64,000 nucleotides of DNA from an uncultured Rhodopila sp. (GTDB lineage Bacteria > Pseudomonadota > Alphaproteobacteria > Acetobacterales > Acetobacteraceae). Of the stretch, positions 54,210 through 63,267 are shown piece by piece. The notes under the pieces are model-generated. The model searched no databases, was not told the origin of the DNA, and saw nothing but the letters and a program-made list of their open reading frames with translations. A program made the position numbers and the translations under genes. The stretch covers positions 1 through 64,000 of the forward strand of contig NZ_CAIWTY010000064.1 of NCBI RefSeq assembly GCF_903915725.1, read 5' to 3'. How positions within the stretch are numbered: position 1 is the first letter of the stretch; each line of letters begins with the position of its first letter.

Positions 54210-55145
54210 TCAGGCAGAGGCGAAATGACAAGCCACATCATGGCCGGGAAGCACCGCCCGCAGCGGCGGGTCGTTGACGCGGCAGATATCGGCGGCGAGG
54301 GCACAGCGCGGATGAAAACGGCAACCATCAGGCGGATCGAGCGGATTGGGCATATCGCCCGCGATCGGCGCCACCCGGTTGGGCCGGCCCGGACTCCCCT
54401 GGCCCGGGACCGCCCGGATCAATCCTTGCGTGTAAGGATGCAGCGGCCGGGACCACAGGCTGTGATGCGGCGCGTTCTCGACGATGCGGCCGAGATACAT
54501 CACCGCGATGCGGTCCGCGATATACCGCACAACCCCCAGGTCGTGCGAAATGAACAGGTAGGAAAGATTGTAATCGGACTTCAGATCAACCAGCAGGTTG
54601 AGAATTTGCGCCTGGATCGAAACATCCAGCGCCGAGACCGGCTCATCGCACACCACCAGTTCCGGCCTCAGGATCAGCGCGCGGGCAATGCCGATGCGCT
54701 GCCTCTGGCCGCCGGAAAACTCATGCGGATAGCGCACCAGTCCACCCACCGGCAGCCCAACCCGATCGGCCATCGCCTCCACCTGGCGCCGGCGCTCGAT
54801 GCGGCCGTGAACGCCATGCACGCGCAGCGGCGCCGACAATATCGTGCCCACGGTCTGCCGGGGGTTCAGGGATGCCGATGGGTCCTGGAACACCATCTGC
54901 ATCCGGCGGCGGAACGGCTTCAGCGTCCGGCCACGCAGCCGGGCAACGTCCACGCCGCCGAACCGGACCGTTCCGCCGCTGTGCGGAACGAGGCGCAGGA
55001 TCGTCTTGCCCAGCGTCGATTTGCCGCAACCCGACTCCCCGACCAGCGCCAGGGTTTCGCCGGCCTCAATCCGCAACGACACGCCGTCGACGGCCCGCAA
55101 CGGTCCGTAGCGGGTTTCCAGTGACTCAACAGCAAGCAATGGCAT
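54210..55145 (-). CDS. ABC transporter ATPase, DppF/OppF-like
   Basis: A 311-aa ATPase starting at ATG 55145 inside the end of the DppD-like gene (20-nt overlap); the open frame upstream to 55442 is shadow. Walker [50 protein letters not shown] and LFISHD are all present. The C-terminal oligopeptide domain contains DGCRFHPRCALAADIC. It pairs with the DppD-like subunit. Confidence 0.93.
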   Translation of the reverse strand: MPLLAVESLETRYGPLRAVDGVSLRIEAGETLALVGESGCGKSTLGKTILRLVPHSGGTVRFGGVDVARLRGRTLKPFRRRMQMVFQDPSASLNPRQTVGTILSAPLRVHGVHGRIERRRQVEAMADRVGLPVGGLVRYPHEFSGGQRQRIGIARALILRPELVVCDEPVSALDVSIQAQILNLLVDLKSDYNLSYLFISHDLGVVRYIADRIAVMYLGRIVENAPHHSLWSRPLHPYTQGLIRAVPGQGSPGRPNRVAPIAGDMPNPLDPPDGCRFHPRCALAADICRVNDPPLRAVLPGHDVACHFASA

Positions 55146-56139
55146 AGTCGGCCGGTGCGTGAACGGGACAGGCGAGCAGATGATCGCGCGAACCCGCGGG
55201 CTTCGCGTCGGGCCGAACCGCGTGGCACGCATCGCGCGCCGAGGCGCAGCGCGGCGCAAACAGGCAGCCCGCCACATCAGCGGCGGAGGCGACGGAACCG
55301 CCGATCTCGGGCAGGCGGCCTTGCCGGAAGTGCAGGCCGGAGGCCAATTTCGGGGAACACGCCATAAGTCCGCTTGTGTAAGGGTGCAACGGCGCGCGAA
55401 GCAGGGTTTCCACCGGCGCCTCCTCGCATTTTCGTCCGGCATACATCACCACGACCCGATCGGCCCAATCCGCGACCAGCCCCAGGTCATGCGTGATCAG
55501 CAACAATCCCATCGACAGGTCTTGCCGCAGCCTGTCCAGCAACTCCAGAACCTGCGCCTGGATCGTTACGTCCAGCGCGGTCGTCGGCTCGTCGGCGATC
55601 AGCAGCCGCGGCCGGCATGCGACGGCCATTGCGATCATCACCCGCTGGCGCATGCCACCGGACAGGGTGTGGGGATAGTCGTCTATACGCCGATGCGCCT
55701 CGGGGATGCGCACGAGGTTCAGAAGCTCGATGGCTCGTGCACGGGCAGCCCGGGCCGATACCCGCTCATGCGAGCGGATCGCCTCCGTAATCTGCCGGCC
55801 GATGGGCAGGACCGGGTTCAGCGATGTCATCGGCTCCTGGAAGACCATGGAGATGGCGCCGCCGCGCAGCCGGCGCATCTCGTTCTCCGGCAGCCGCAGG
55901 ATGTCGCGGTCCTCGAACCGGATCGACCCGCCGGCGACACGGCCGGCCGGGGGCAGCAGGCGCAGCAGCGACAGCGCGGTGGCGGATTTGCCGCAGCCGG
56001 ATTCGCCGACGAGCGCCAGGGTTTCGCCGCGGCGGATGGTGAAATCGAGGCCCCGGACGGCGGCGTTGTCGCCGAAACTGATGAACAGGTCCCGCACGTC
56101 CAGCAGCGGGTCTTCCCGGCCCGGAAATTCCAGCGGCAT
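55126..56139 (-). CDS. ABC transporter ATPase, DppD/OppD-like
   Basis: A 337-aa ATPase. The start is ATG 56139, sharing one base with the permease stop (TGATG); GAGGGGG lies just upstream. Walker [54 protein letters not shown] and LITHDLG are intact. The C-terminal domain has [15 protein letters not shown]. With DppF it drives the third peptide-type importer of the window. Confidence 0.93.
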   Translation of the reverse strand: MPLEFPGREDPLLDVRDLFISFGDNAAVRGLDFTIRRGETLALVGESGCGKSATALSLLRLLPPAGRVAGGSIRFEDRDILRLPENEMRRLRGGAISMVFQEPMTSLNPVLPIGRQITEAIRSHERVSARAARARAIELLNLVRIPEAHRRIDDYPHTLSGGMRQRVMIAMAVACRPRLLIADEPTTALDVTIQAQVLELLDRLRQDLSMGLLLITHDLGLVADWADRVVVMYAGRKCEEAPVETLLRAPLHPYTSGLMACSPKLASGLHFRQGRLPEIGGSVASAADVAGCLFAPRCASARDACHAVRPDAKPAGSRDHLLACPVHAPADYAIACC

Positions 56140-56969
56140 CAACGCCCCCTCGCGCGTGGGTTGAGCGCGTCGTTCAGCCCGTCACCGAACAGGTTAAGCG
56201 ACAGGACCGTAATAACCAGCGCGGCGCCCGGCAGGGCCACGAGATACCAGGCGGTGCGCAACTGGTCACGCCCGGCGCCGATCATGCTGCCCCAGCTCAC
56301 CAGGTTGGGGTCGCCCAGGCCGAGAAAGGAAAGCGCGGATTCATTGAGAATAGCGGTAGCCACCATAACTGATGTCGTAACGATAATCGGCGCCGCAGCA
56401 TTGGGCAGGATTTCAAGAAACACGATACGCGCCGCGCCGTAGCCAAGGCCCCGCGCCGCCAGCACGAAGTCGCGTTCCCGCAGCGACCGGAATTCCGCCC
56501 GCACCAGCCGCGCAACGGTGGGCCACGAAACGATTCCGATGGCGGCCGTAATGGTGGCGACGGAAGGCTCGGCGATCGAGACCAGGACGATGATCAGCAG
56601 GAACGGCGGAAAGGTCTGGAACACCTCCATCAACCGCACCAGAAGGTCGTCCAGCCGTCCGCCGAAATATCCCGCGCAAGCGCCAACCAGCGTCCCGATA
56701 ACGACTCCGACGAAAGTCGATGCAAAGCCGATCAGAACGGACACGCGGGCGCCGTGGACGATTCCGGCAAGCACGTCGCGCCCCAGCGAATCGGAGCCCA
56801 ACGGAAATGCCGGGTCCTGAAGCGGCCAGATGAACGGTGTGGTCGCCATATCGAGCGGATCGCCGGGGAACAGCACCGGCGCCAACAGCGCCGCAACGAT
56901 CACCAGCAGCAGCAACGACGATCCCGCCAGCCCGGTCGGGTTGCGCAGGAATAAGCCAAGGGACTTCAT
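56139..56969 (-). CDS. Dipeptide/oligopeptide-type ABC permease, DppC-like
   Basis: A 276-aa permease starting at 56969 (MKSLGLFLRNPTGLAG), overlapping the DppB-like stop by 4 nt. It has FPLGSDSLGRDVLAGIVHGARVSVLIGF, the coupling loop SLRERDFVLAARGLGYGAARIVFLEILPNAAAPIIV and FLGLGDPNLVSWGSMIGAGR. The upstream open frame to 57215 is antisense-type shadow within dppB. Confidence 0.93.
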   Translation of the reverse strand: MKSLGLFLRNPTGLAGSSLLLLVIVAALLAPVLFPGDPLDMATTPFIWPLQDPAFPLGSDSLGRDVLAGIVHGARVSVLIGFASTFVGVVIGTLVGACAGYFGGRLDDLLVRLMEVFQTFPPFLLIIVLVSIAEPSVATITAAIGIVSWPTVARLVRAEFRSLRERDFVLAARGLGYGAARIVFLEILPNAAAPIIVTTSVMVATAILNESALSFLGLGDPNLVSWGSMIGAGRDQLRTAWYLVALPGAALVITVLSLNLFGDGLNDALNPRARGR

Positions 56970-57943
56970 CGCAGCGCAATCCTCGGGTCGAGCCAGGCCT
57001 GCAACAGATCGACCAGGACATTGACGGCGATGACCAGCAGGGACGACAGCAGCAGAATGCCGAGCAGAACCGAAAAATCCCGTTTCAGCACGGCCTCGAA
57101 CGCGAGGCGCCCGAGTCCGGGCCAACTGAACACTGTCTCCACCACGACCGCCCCGCCCAGGATCGCACCGACATGCATGCCGGCGACCGTGGTGACGGGC
57201 AGCAGGGCGTTCCACAGCATGTGCCGCAAGGTGACGGCCGTGCGGCTCAGGCCTTTTGCCGTTGCGGTGCGGACGTAGTCCTGGTCTCGCACTTCAAGCA
57301 TCGACGCGCGCACCAGACGGGCATAGATGGCGATAAAGAACAGCGCCAGCGAGACGGCCGGCAGGATCAGATGCCGCGCCCGGTCCAGCAGCCACGGCCA
57401 GCCGGTCAATCCGGCGCCGATCGTTTCGGCGCCTCCGCTCGGAAGCCAGCCCAGCCGGACGGAGAACAGCACGATCAGCATCAGGCCGATCCAAAAGCCG
57501 GGAACGGAATAAAACAGCAAGGCAATGACGGACAGGACGCGGTCGGTCAGTCGTCCGGCGAACATCGACATGACCACTCCGGCGGTAATGCCGATCAGCA
57601 GGGCCAGTGAAAGCGCGGTCGCCATCAGCAACAGCGTTCCGGGCAGGCGCTCGCCGATGAGCCGGGAGACAGGCATGTTGTAGAGCGGCGAAAATCCCAG
57701 GCTGAAATGCAGCAGGTTACCGATATACGAAAGGAACTGCACAAACGCCGGCTGATCCAGGCCGAAATGCGCACGCAGTGCGGCCATGGTCTCTTCCGTG
57801 GCCGAGCCTGACTCCGCCGCCAGCGCATCCGCCGCGTCGCCGGGTGCCAACCGGAGCAGGAAGAAATCGATCACCACCACGGCGATTACCGTGGGGATCG
57901 CCTGCCAGGCGGTGCGTCGCAGTGTTCGCAGAACCCGTGCCAT
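56966..57943 (-). CDS. Dipeptide/oligopeptide-type ABC permease, DppB-like
   Basis: A 325-aa permease starting at 57943, 3 nt after the LLM stop. It has the anchor AIPTVIAVVVIDFFLLRLAPGDAADAL, LRAHFGLDQPAFVQFLSYIGNLL, coupling loop SMLEVRDQDYVRTATAKGLSRTAVTLRHMLWNALLP, and ends DLLQAWLDPRIALR. It forms the channel with the DppC-like protein. Confidence 0.93.
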   Translation of the reverse strand: MARVLRTLRRTAWQAIPTVIAVVVIDFFLLRLAPGDAADALAAESGSATEETMAALRAHFGLDQPAFVQFLSYIGNLLHFSLGFSPLYNMPVSRLIGERLPGTLLLMATALSLALLIGITAGVVMSMFAGRLTDRVLSVIALLFYSVPGFWIGLMLIVLFSVRLGWLPSGGAETIGAGLTGWPWLLDRARHLILPAVSLALFFIAIYARLVRASMLEVRDQDYVRTATAKGLSRTAVTLRHMLWNALLPVTTVAGMHVGAILGGAVVVETVFSWPGLGRLAFEAVLKRDFSVLLGILLLSSLLVIAVNVLVDLLQAWLDPRIALR

Positions 57944-57946
57944 GCC

Positions 57947-59113
57947 TTACAGGCGCAACCCGGCCTGCTTCAGCAGGGGAAGCACGCGTTCCCCGAACTG
58001 CGTCAGGTCGGGCTTGAAGTCGTAGAAGCTGAGTTGAATGCCGTCGATCCCGGCTTGCTTCAGCCGCAAAATGTGTCCGGCCACTTGTTCCGGCGTGCCT
58101 ATGATCTGGATGTTGCCGCCCAGGGCGCGTGCATCCGGTGCGTCATGGATTGCTCGCCCGCGCCAGGCGTGCGCGTCGCTGTCGAAACGGCCCATGCCCC
58201 GCGGGCTGGTTGATGTGTCGATATGATCGAGAATCGCCTGATGGTAGGCACGGGTATCCGCCTCGGTGTCGCGGCAGACCACCATCGGATTGATCAAGGT
58301 GCGGATTTCCCGGCCTTTCCCGCGTGCCTCGGCCTTGATCCGGGCGACATGGGCGGGCAGGGAGGCCAGCGCGCTTTCGATCTCCGATCCCGTCGGGCTG
58401 GTCATGAAGACGATATCCGAATACTTCGCCGCGAAATCGATGCCCGCATCCGAACCGGTGGCATTGACGATCACCGGCCGCCCGAACGCCGGCTTCGGCG
58501 TGACGAAAGCGTCCTGAAGCCGCCAGCGTTCGCCTTCGTAGGAATAGTTCTCCGTCTCCGACCAAAGGCGCTGCACCACCTCAAGGAATTCTGTTGCGAG
58601 TTCATAACGCCGATCATGCTCGATGCGCGACCAGCCGAACATTTCATGTTCGACGGCGCGGTGGCCGGTGACGATGTTGACGCCCCAGCGGCCCTTGGCG
58701 ATGTGGTCCAGGGTCGCGCCGAACTTGGCGAAATGCAGCGGATGCCACGGGCCGTACAGCACATGCACGGTGGAAATCAGGATGATGCGCCGGGTGATCG
58801 CCGCCATCGCCGCTAGCGAAATGAAACTGTCCAGCGCCTGGCCGTTCAGCACGCCGCCATAGCCGCCCTTCGGCAGCCACTGCGACAACCCGAACGCCAG
58901 GTCGAATCCAAGGTCTTCGGCCTGCCGCACCAGCGCGGCGTTGTAATCGAACGTCCAGTCCGTCGTGCGCGGCAGCGTCGACGCGCTCCATCCCCCCGCC
59001 TGGATCGGCAGGAACAAGCCGAGCAACAACGGTTGCCGCAACGCCCGGGACAGCGGGCTGTCGGGAAAATCGGCCGGTGACCTGGTGGCTAGGGGCACGT
59101 CCGGAACCGTCAT
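57947..59113 (-). CDS. LLM-class flavin-dependent monooxygenase, SfnG-like (dimethylsulfone monooxygenase type)
   Basis: About 388 aa. ATG 59113 is preferred because GGAG lies 9 nt upstream; ATG 59128 or 59149 would add a few residues. The core starts LLLGLFLPIQAGGWSASTLPRTTDWTFDYN, where TDW-x-x-DYN is typical of SfnG-type enzymes. It continues with DHIAKGRWGVNIVTGH, RIEHDRRYELATEFLEVVQRLW and IIGTPEQVAGHILRLKQAGIDGIQLSFYDF. SfnG oxidises dimethylsulfone to methanesulfinate; the exact substrate here is unproven. It heads the operon with DppBCDF and the SBP. Confidence 0.88.
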   Translation of the reverse strand: MTVPDVPLATRSPADFPDSPLSRALRQPLLLGLFLPIQAGGWSASTLPRTTDWTFDYNAALVRQAEDLGFDLAFGLSQWLPKGGYGGVLNGQALDSFISLAAMAAITRRIILISTVHVLYGPWHPLHFAKFGATLDHIAKGRWGVNIVTGHRAVEHEMFGWSRIEHDRRYELATEFLEVVQRLWSETENYSYEGERWRLQDAFVTPKPAFGRPVIVNATGSDAGIDFAAKYSDIVFMTSPTGSEIESALASLPAHVARIKAEARGKGREIRTLINPMVVCRDTEADTRAYHQAILDHIDTSTSPRGMGRFDSDAHAWRGRAIHDAPDARALGGNIQIIGTPEQVAGHILRLKQAGIDGIQLSFYDFKPDLTQFGERVLPLLKQAGLRL

Positions 59114-59425
59114 GTAGCCAAGCTCCATAATGGCGTTAGCGTCGACCATCCGACAGATCATACCCGGTTGCAAGGGTCATTTAAGATAACAACTACCGCA
59201 GGGCGTGCCTGCTGGCTTCCATCCATCCGCCGCCGCGGTGAAAAGCAGCCACGGTCAACCGCTGCCGAGGGCTGCCCCCTGACCTCGTCCGGCGCCGGGC
59301 ACAACGATAATCACGTACATATCGAGTATTATATATTGACACAACTTCCCGCGCGCGTGAGTTTCCATCCCGGGTCGAGACAGCTCGGCCGCCCGGGCCG
59401 ACACACCCACCCAAGAGAGACGCCG
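59114..59425. other. Divergent intergenic region between two LLM operons
   Basis: 312 bp without a gene. An AT-rich island at 59304-59345 contains CGTACATATCG, TATTATATA and a plus-strand TTGACA box (59336-59341). No good -10 lies at normal distance from that box, so the promoters on each side cannot be fixed. AAGAGAGA at about 59413 is the ribosome-binding site for the LLM at 59426. Confidence 0.45.
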
Positions 59426-60781
59426 ATGACCGCCCAGCGCCAGCTTCACCTCAACGTCAACGTGCTCGCCACCGGCCGCCACAACGCCGCCTGGCGGCAT
59501 CCGTCGGTCTCGAAGTCCGTCTCCGACATCGGCCATTTCATAGAGATCGCGCAAACCGCCGAGCGCGGCACCTTCGATGCCATTTTCTTCGCGGACCATC
59601 AGGCGCTGGACGAAAGCGCCGCCTATCGGCCCTGGCACTCGCTCGACCCCGCGATCCTGATCGCCGCCATCTCGCAGGCGACGACGCATATCGGCCTGGT
59701 CGCCACGTCCTCCACCACCGTGGACCAGCCGTACCATGTCGCCCGCAAGGTCGCCACCTTGGACCATGTGAGCCACGGCCGGGTGGCGTGGAATTTCGTC
59801 ACCTCGCAGCAGGACTCGATCGCGCAGAATTTCGGCTATGAGCGCCTGCCCGGGCATACCGATCGGTATCGGCGTGCCAATGAATTCGTCGATGTCGTCG
59901 TGAAGCTGTGGGACAGTTGGGACGACGATGCCGTGGTCGCCGACACGCAAACCGGCCAATATGTCGACTTCGCCCGGTTGCGGCCGATTGAGCATCGCGG
60001 CGAATTCTTCTCCGTCCGCGGCGCGCTGAACCTGCCGCGCCCGCCGCAAGGCCGTCCGGTCCTGATTCACGCCGGCGATTCCGGCGACAGCCGCGCCATC
60101 GGCGCCCGCTTCGCCGATGGCATCTTCACCGTTCAGCGCACCTATGAGGAGGCGCGGGTCTTCTACGAAGACCTCAAATCCCGCGCCCGCGGATTCGGCC
60201 GCCGCGACGGCGGGCCGCTGATCCTGCCCGGGTTGTACCCGGTGGTCGCCGCCACGGAGGCCGAGGCGCTCGCCCGCAAGGCCGAATTCGATGCCTTGCT
60301 CGACACGGCCGACGAGCTCGCCAAGCTCGCCGCGCGCTACGGCTATCCGGCGGCAAAGCTGGATCTGGACAAGCCTTTCCCCGACGACATTCTGGGCAAT
60401 GTCGGCACGGCTGCCACCAACCGCGGCTTCCTGGAAAACCTGGTGCGCGAATCGCGCCGCGAAAACCTGACGGTCCGCCAGGTGCTCGGCCGCAACCCGC
60501 TGGGCGGGCACCGCCTGATTGTCGGGGGCCCGGAACAGATCGCCGACGAGATCCAGCACTGGTTCGAAAATCATGCCGCCGACGGGTTCAACCTGAACTT
60601 CGATGCGTATCCGTCCGGCCTGGCGCTGTTCGTCGATCACGTCGTGCCGGTGCTGCGCCGGCGCGGCCTGTTCCGCACCAGCTACACCGGCACGACCTTG
60701 CGCGACCATCTCGGGCTGGAACGTCCCGCCAACCATATCCGGGCGGGGGGCGCGGACGGCCTGCTCGCAGCGGCGAACTGA
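59426..60781 (+). CDS. LLM-class flavin-dependent monooxygenase (NtaA/SnaA/DszA family)
   Basis: A 451-aa enzyme starting MTAQRQLHLNVNVLATGRHNAAWRHP at ATG 59426 (AAGAGAGA upstream). Family marks: FDAIFFADHQAL, DHVSHGRVAWNFVTSQQDSIAQNFG, KLWDSWDDDAVVADTQTG, PVLIHAGDSGDS, GGPEQIADEIQHWFENHAADGFNLNFDAYPSGLALF. Upstream open frame is not family-like. It leads an operon with a multi-rhodanese and a Tau/Ssu-type importer, which favours an organosulfur substrate. Confidence 0.92.
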   Translation: MTAQRQLHLNVNVLATGRHNAAWRHPSVSKSVSDIGHFIEIAQTAERGTFDAIFFADHQALDESAAYRPWHSLDPAILIAAISQATTHIGLVATSSTTVDQPYHVARKVATLDHVSHGRVAWNFVTSQQDSIAQNFGYERLPGHTDRYRRANEFVDVVVKLWDSWDDDAVVADTQTGQYVDFARLRPIEHRGEFFSVRGALNLPRPPQGRPVLIHAGDSGDSRAIGARFADGIFTVQRTYEEARVFYEDLKSRARGFGRRDGGPLILPGLYPVVAATEAEALARKAEFDALLDTADELAKLAARYGYPAAKLDLDKPFPDDILGNVGTAATNRGFLENLVRESRRENLTVRQVLGRNPLGGHRLIVGGPEQIADEIQHWFENHAADGFNLNFDAYPSGLALFVDHVVPVLRRRGLFRTSYTGTTLRDHLGLERPANHIRAGGADGLLAAAN

Positions 60782-60793
60782 CGGAGACGGCGC

Positions 60794-62401
60794 ATGACCC
60801 TGATTGCCACCATCACCGCGTATGATCTGCGCGCCGCCGCCCTCAGCGGCGAGGAACTCGCCGTGATCGATGTGCGGGAGGGCGACGCGTACGTCGTCAA
60901 CGGCCACATCTCGATCGCCGTCGAACTGCCGCTGAGCGAACTGGAACTGAAGGCCTATGCCCTGCTGCCCCGCCTCGGGGTCAGGCTGGTGGTGACCGAC
61001 GATGGCGGCGGCAGCCTGGCAGTGCTGGCGGCAACCCGGCTGACGGCCCTCGGCTACACCGGCGTGGCGGTGCTGGAAGGCGGGGTGGCGGGCTGGCAGG
61101 CTGCCGGTTTCATCCTGATCACGGGCCAGCACGCGCTCAGCAAGGCGCTGGGCGAGGTGGTGGAACGCCGCGACCACACCCCGCGCATCACGGCCTCCCA
61201 ACTGCGGGACCGTTTCGCCACGGGCGAGGACCTGGTGGTGCTCGACACCCGCCCGCTGGAAGAATTCAACCACATCGCCCTGCCCGAGGGCATCGCCGCG
61301 CCCGGCGCCGAGTTGCTGTTCCGCGTATTCGACGCCGTACCCGACCCCGCCACCCCGATCGTGGTCAATTGCGCCGGCCGCACCCGGGCGATCATCGGTG
61401 CGCAGGCGCTGATCAACGCCGGTGTGCCCAATCCGGTGGTGTCGCTGGAAAACGGCACGGCGGCCTGGCTGCTCGCCGAACTGACCCCGGCGCGCGGCGC
61501 GACGCGGGAGGCGGCGGCGCCCTCCCCCGAGGGACTGGCGCGGGCCCGGCAGGCGCAGCAGCGTCTGGCGCGCCGCTTCGGCATCGCCCCGCTCTCCGCC
61601 GGCGCGTTAGAGGCGTTCCGGGCGGACGCTACCCGGCGCACGCTTTACCTGTTCGACATCCGCACGGGACAGGAGTTTGACGCCGGCCATCTGCCCGGCA
61701 GCCGGCATGTGCCGGGCGGACAGTTGGTGCAGAACACCGACCGCTTCATCGGCACCCGGCAGGGCCGCATCGTGCTGGCCGACAGGCCGGATCTGGTGCG
61801 GTCGACGATCACCGCCTCGTGGCTGCTGCAACTCGGGCTGCACGATGTTCATGTTTACCCGGCCGAACCGGGCGAACTCAGCGCAATCGGCCCGGTCGCG
61901 CCGCCTCTGCCGCCTTTGCCGGAGCCACGCGCGGTCATTGCCCCGCTGGAGCTGTCGCGTCTGCTCGCGGGCGGCAAGGCGACGGTGCTCGATCTCGATC
62001 CGGCGGAACCGTATTTCCGCGTGCGCCGCTTCATCCCGGGTTCGTTCGTCGCGCGCCGTTCGACGTTGGCGGCGCGGCTGGCTTCGGTGCCGGGCGAGGG
62101 GCCGATCGTGCTGACATCAGGGGATGGGGTGCTGGCGGCATTCGCGGCATCCGATCCGCTCGGTCCCGGGACGCGGCCGGTGCTGGTGCTGCAAGGCGGC
62201 ACTGAGGCCTGGATCGCCGCCGGCCTCGGGTTCCAGACCGGCACCGGCCAGCCGGCGCTGCACCCCTCCGAGGCGCTGCCGAAGCCGCTCAGCCTGCCGG
62301 AACGGCGTGCCTATCTGGACGCGTATGTTGCCTGGGGCCACAGCATCGGTGCGGAACTGGAGCGCGACGGCCTGGTCCGCTTTCCCGTCTTTCCGGCCTG
62401 A
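60794..62401 (+). CDS. Four-domain rhodanese-like protein with a single active site
   Basis: A 535-aa cytoplasmic protein made of four rhodanese repeats, about residues 5-110, 130-235, 265-370 and 380-490. Only repeat 2 keeps the catalytic cysteine (Cys193 in VVNCAGRTRAIIGAQAL). Repeat 1 has VVTDDGG, repeat 3 VLADRPD and repeat 4 VLTSGDG at the same place. Each repeat keeps the VIDVRE/VLDTRP/LFDIRT/VLDLDP strand. Rhodaneses transfer sulfane sulfur; here it may handle sulfur released by the adjacent oxygenase. It lies 12 nt after the LLM gene. No signal peptide. Confidence 0.88.
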   Translation: MTLIATITAYDLRAAALSGEELAVIDVREGDAYVVNGHISIAVELPLSELELKAYALLPRLGVRLVVTDDGGGSLAVLAATRLTALGYTGVAVLEGGVAGWQAAGFILITGQHALSKALGEVVERRDHTPRITASQLRDRFATGEDLVVLDTRPLEEFNHIALPEGIAAPGAELLFRVFDAVPDPATPIVVNCAGRTRAIIGAQALINAGVPNPVVSLENGTAAWLLAELTPARGATREAAAPSPEGLARARQAQQRLARRFGIAPLSAGALEAFRADATRRTLYLFDIRTGQEFDAGHLPGSRHVPGGQLVQNTDRFIGTRQGRIVLADRPDLVRSTITASWLLQLGLHDVHVYPAEPGELSAIGPVAPPLPPLPEPRAVIAPLELSRLLAGGKATVLDLDPAEPYFRVRRFIPGSFVARRSTLAARLASVPGEGPIVLTSGDGVLAAFAASDPLGPGTRPVLVLQGGTEAWIAAGLGFQTGTGQPALHPSEALPKPLSLPERRAYLDAYVAWGHSIGAELERDGLVRFPVFPA

Positions 62402-62410
62402 GCCACCGCG

Positions 62411-63265
62411 GTGTCCGGCAATACCCGCATCCGAGGCTGGCACTTCGCGCCCCCGGCGTGGCCACGCCTGACGAGCGTGCTGCCACGCCGGGCCGGGACG
62501 CTGCCCGGCGGCGGCGTGCTCCGGCGCATCGCCGGGCCGGCGTTGCTGCTGGCGCTGTGGGAAGCCGCGACCGCGCTGTCCGGGGTCGATCCCGAGTTGC
62601 TGCCCGGCCCTTATGACGTCGCCCTGGCGGCGCGGGAACTCATCGGCTCAGGGGAATTGTTCGCCAATCTTTGGGTGTCGCTGCTGCGGGTGGCGCAGGG
62701 GCTGGCCATCGGCGTTACCGCCGGTACGGTCGTCGCCCTGGCCGCCGGGCTGCAACGCGGGGCAGGCGAGGTGCTCGATTCCACCGTGCAGGTGCTGAAG
62801 GCCATTCCGGTCTTCGCGCTGCTGCCGCTGTTCATCGTCTGGACCGGTATCGGCGAGGCGCCGAAAATCGCCCTGATAGCCGTCACCGCGGCTCTGCCCG
62901 TCTATATCAATGTCTTCAGCGCCATCCGCGACGTGGACGCCGAGCTGATGGACGTGGCGCGCTGCCTGCGGCTGTCTCGCCTGTCGATCGTCTTCGACAT
63001 CCTGCTGCCGGCCAGCGCGTCGGGATTCCTCAGCGGCCTGCGGATCGCGCTGACTTCGGCCTGGCTGGCGCTGATCTTCGCCGAGACGATCAACGCCAAG
63101 GCGGGTCTCGGCCATCTCATGAGCGACGCCCAGATGGCGTTCCGCATGGACATCATCATGCTCGTCGTCGCGATTTACGCGGTGCTCGGCCTGGCGGGCT
63201 ACGGCGTGGTGCTGACGCTGGAAACCGTGCTGCTGCCGTGGCGGCGCGGCTTTGGAGGTCTATAG
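62411..63265 (+). CDS. ABC transporter permease, SsuC/TauC-like
   Basis: A 284-aa permease from GTG 62411, 9 nt after the rhodanese stop. After about 40 variable residues it has LLLALWEAATALSGVDPELLPGPYDV, LKAIPVFALLPLFIVWTGIGEAPKI, coupling loop LMDVARCLRLSRLSIVFDILLPASASGFL and GLGHLMSDAQMAFRMD. It resembles the permease at 38568 in layout. It serves the receptor encoded next. Confidence 0.9.
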   Translation: MSGNTRIRGWHFAPPAWPRLTSVLPRRAGTLPGGGVLRRIAGPALLLALWEAATALSGVDPELLPGPYDVALAARELIGSGELFANLWVSLLRVAQGLAIGVTAGTVVALAAGLQRGAGEVLDSTVQVLKAIPVFALLPLFIVWTGIGEAPKIALIAVTAALPVYINVFSAIRDVDAELMDVARCLRLSRLSIVFDILLPASASGFLSGLRIALTSAWLALIFAETINAKAGLGHLMSDAQMAFRMDIIMLVVAIYAVLGLAGYGVVLTLETVLLPWRRGFGGL

Positions 63266-63267
63266 AC

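Noticed and set aside
59336-59364. Promoter call from the plus-strand TTGACA before the LLM at 59426
   Set aside because: The sequence 16-18 nt downstream is GC-rich and has no -10-like hexamer.
59255-61273. 672-aa open frame on the minus strand
   Set aside because: Antisense to the LLM and rhodanese genes, whose products are clearly recognisable; composition is shadow-like.
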